Source of the DNA: Blautia hominis
GTDB taxonomy: Bacteria; Bacillota; Clostridia; Lachnospirales; Lachnospiraceae
Assembly (NCBI GenBank): GCA_002270465.1
Contig: NQOF01000010.1
Location: 62,001-126,000, forward strand
Direction: 5' to 3'
DNA: 64,000 nt
Part shown: in pieces, positions 63,753-64,000 of the stretch
How positions within the stretch are numbered: position 1 is the first letter of the stretch
Layout of the letters: the number at the start of each line of letters is the position of its first letter
The notes under the pieces: model-generated
What the model was told of the DNA's origin: nothing
What the model saw: the letters and a program-made list of their open reading frames with translations, nothing else
Database searches by the model: none
Program-made: the position numbers and the translations under genes

Positions 63753-64000
63753 ATGGAGAAGACAAATGAGGATGTACTTGTCCTGGCGATTGAAAGCTCC
63801 TGTGACGAGACGGCCGCCTCTGTGGTAAAAAACGGCAGGACTATATTATCTAATATTATTTCGTCCCAGATAGAGCTTCACAAGTTATACGGAGGCGTTG
63901 TTCCTGAGATCGCGTCCAGAAAACACATTGAAAAAATCAACCAGGTTATTGAGGAAGCCCTGAAAGAGGCGGATGTGACCCTGGATGACTTAGATGCGAT
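63753..64000 (+). CDS. tsaD: tRNA N6-threonylcarbamoyladenosine transferase TsaD, 3' partial
   Basis: The gene starts at the ATG at 63753 (AAAAAAGGAGAATG upstream) and runs off the right edge after 82 codons. [19 protein letters not shown] is the ASKHA ATP-binding start and [19 protein letters not shown] carries the conserved metal-site histidine region. With TsaB and TsaE it transfers the threonylcarbamoyl group to A37. Confidence 0.95.
   Translation, partial: MEKTNEDVLVLAIESSCDETAASVVKNGRTILSNIISSQIELHKLYGGVVPEIASRKHIEKINQVIEEALKEADVTLDDLDA

Noticed and set aside
1-64000. tRNA, rRNA, prophage or intact insertion sequence
   Set aside because: I found no cloverleaf, rRNA core segment, integrase, capsid gene or transposase motif.

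Overview
The window looks like a chromosomal segment of a spore-forming, Gram-positive gut anaerobe of the Lachnospiraceae (Blautia-like). The evidence is inference from content: low-to-middle GC Firmicutes codon use, AGGAGG-type ribosome binding sites, a cotJ spore-coat operon, HPr kinase, CPBP proteases, a YesM/YesN-controlled sugar ABC operon, a NiaR-controlled NAD operon and many small XRE/PadR regulators paired with membrane proteins. I see no rRNA, tRNA, CRISPR array, prophage or intact transposase.

Layout. 1-8.7 kb: an XRE-PurM fusion cut by the left edge, an SDR/TetR divergon, the nadA-nadB-nadC-niaR operon with an apparent NiaR operator, a GreA-like factor and an XRE/membrane-protein operon. 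9-11.3 kb: deoC-crp-punA for nucleoside breakdown. 11.6-19.5 kb: a divergently arranged histidine kinase and sugar-uptake operon (binding lipoprotein, two permeases, YesN regulator, Gfo/Idh protein). 19.7-24.7 kb: a GNAT-YoaP protein and a phosphate module (Na/Pi cotransporter plus PhoP/PhoR-like pair) behind Pho-box-like repeats. 24.9-31.6 kb: PadR/HAAS/DUF4097 operon, cotJ operon with a CotJA-CotJB fusion, TrkH/TrkA potassium uptake and a 62-residue cysteine protein. 31.6-42 kb: a metal P-type ATPase with a very long His/Cys repeat region, an orphan ABC ATPase, proA, a CPBP protease, an XRE/DUF3169 pair and a NatAB-like exporter. 42-47.7 kb: nagB, an AraC regulator and a nucleotidyltransferase-NahK-GalE amino-sugar salvage cluster. 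47.8-60.1 kb: DUF1846, ftsH, uvrC, hprK-glcK, PBP1A, a YigZ protein and a cyclophilin. 60.6-64 kb: the t6A gene group tsaE-tsaB-rimI, a small zinc-ribbon protein, an RNase Z-like hydrolase and tsaD cut by the right edge.

The most unusual signal is non-coding. Two families of small palindromic elements (called A and B here) have GTAACT/GTTACT-type terminal inverted repeats and 8-bp target duplications, so they behave as MITEs moved by a transposase that is not in the window. A third type (called C) has a conserved core of about 83 bp between perfect or near-perfect 43-48-bp inverted arms whose sequence differs completely between the two copies. Around both C copies, for roughly a kilobase on each side, synonymous positions are pushed to G or T on the strand that carries the core, whichever way the genes run. 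That footprint and the swapped-but-paired stems are the best candidates for something undescribed.
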